In this document: positions 52,372-52,414 of the stretch, piece after piece
How the letters are laid out: every line of letters begins with the position of its first letter
How positions within the stretch are numbered: the stretch's first letter is position 1
Position numbers and translations under genes: made by a program
NCBI GenBank assembly: GCA_020054675.1
Contig: JAIHAL010000011.1
Coordinates: forward strand, 1 to 52,414
Length of the DNA stretch: 52,414 nucleotides
Origin: Oscillospiraceae bacterium
Lineage (GTDB): Bacteria; Bacillota; Clostridia; Oscillospirales; Ruminococcaceae
Direction: 5' to 3'
Notes under the pieces: generated by a model
What the model saw: only the letters and a program-made list of their open reading frames with translations
Database searches by the model: none
What the model was told of the DNA's origin: nothing

Positions 52372-52414
52372 GCCCTGCACGACAAAGCTCGGCTGCTTTT
52401 CTTGAAGATTCCAC

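Noticed and set aside
1..52414. A 52-kb composite transposon with terminal inverted repeats
   Set aside because: No transposase, integrase or target-site duplication is visible, and gene content and style are uniform with the chromosome. The repeats look like dispersed intergenic elements.

Overview
The window looks like a chromosomal stretch of a spore-forming, anaerobic, carbohydrate-using member of the Clostridia (Ruminococcaceae/Oscillospirales-like). The evidence is a SpoIVB sporulation protease, a rubrerythrin, many sugar ABC transporters, Shine-Dalgarno sites of the AGGAGG type, near-consensus sigma-A promoters and TTG/GTG starts. No tRNA, rRNA, CRISPR array or transposase was seen. 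A ~105-bp repeat lies at each end of the window in opposite orientation (1-105 and 52267-52371, 102/105 identical).

Layout. 194-3414: SpoIVB, an orphan corrinoid (B12-binding) protein and a LacI regulator. 3544-7588: a MarR regulator followed by a heterodimeric multidrug-type ABC exporter. 7657-21596: a leftward eight-gene operon plus a divergent ArsR-like regulator. The operon has two solute-binding proteins (one a 988-residue fusion), four CUT1 permeases, a DUF5696-like secreted protein and an NHL-TPR-Yip1-like membrane protein. It has no ATPase. 21848-22642: a short CinA. 22768-30067: a YesMN-type two-component pair in which both genes are broken (an in-frame TGA in the kinase, a one-base deletion in the regulator), followed by an intact convergent LplABC-type importer. 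30358-38290: a YtfQRT-YjfF-type (galactofuranose-like) CUT2 importer with its own intact YesMN-type pair. 38572-42480: a chemoreceptor with a ten-copy FDFG-repeat tail, convergent with a PAS sensor that lacks an output domain. 42724-47287: rubrerythrin, copper ATPase CopA with a CopZ-like chaperone, and a secreted beta-lactamase-family hydrolase. 47318-52188: a cupin-AraC regulator divergent from two Gfo/Idh/MocA oxidoreductases alternating with two sugar-phosphate-isomerase-fold enzymes, resembling keto-sugar or inositol-type pathways.

How the parts fit. The window is dominated by sensing, capture and import of sugars. Three CUT1 permease pairs lack an ATPase and presumably share one encoded elsewhere (MsmX-like). 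The most novel-looking unit is the 7.6-21.6 kb locus. Its secreted and membrane parts look like a surface assembly that binds, and may process, a large glycan before import. Its strong promoter is followed at once by a cluster of TAAACTA/TAGTTTA motifs, a likely operator for the divergent regulator.

Limits: all functions come from reading motifs. No database search or alignment program was run. Residue positions of domains are approximate, and promoter and operator calls are pattern-based.
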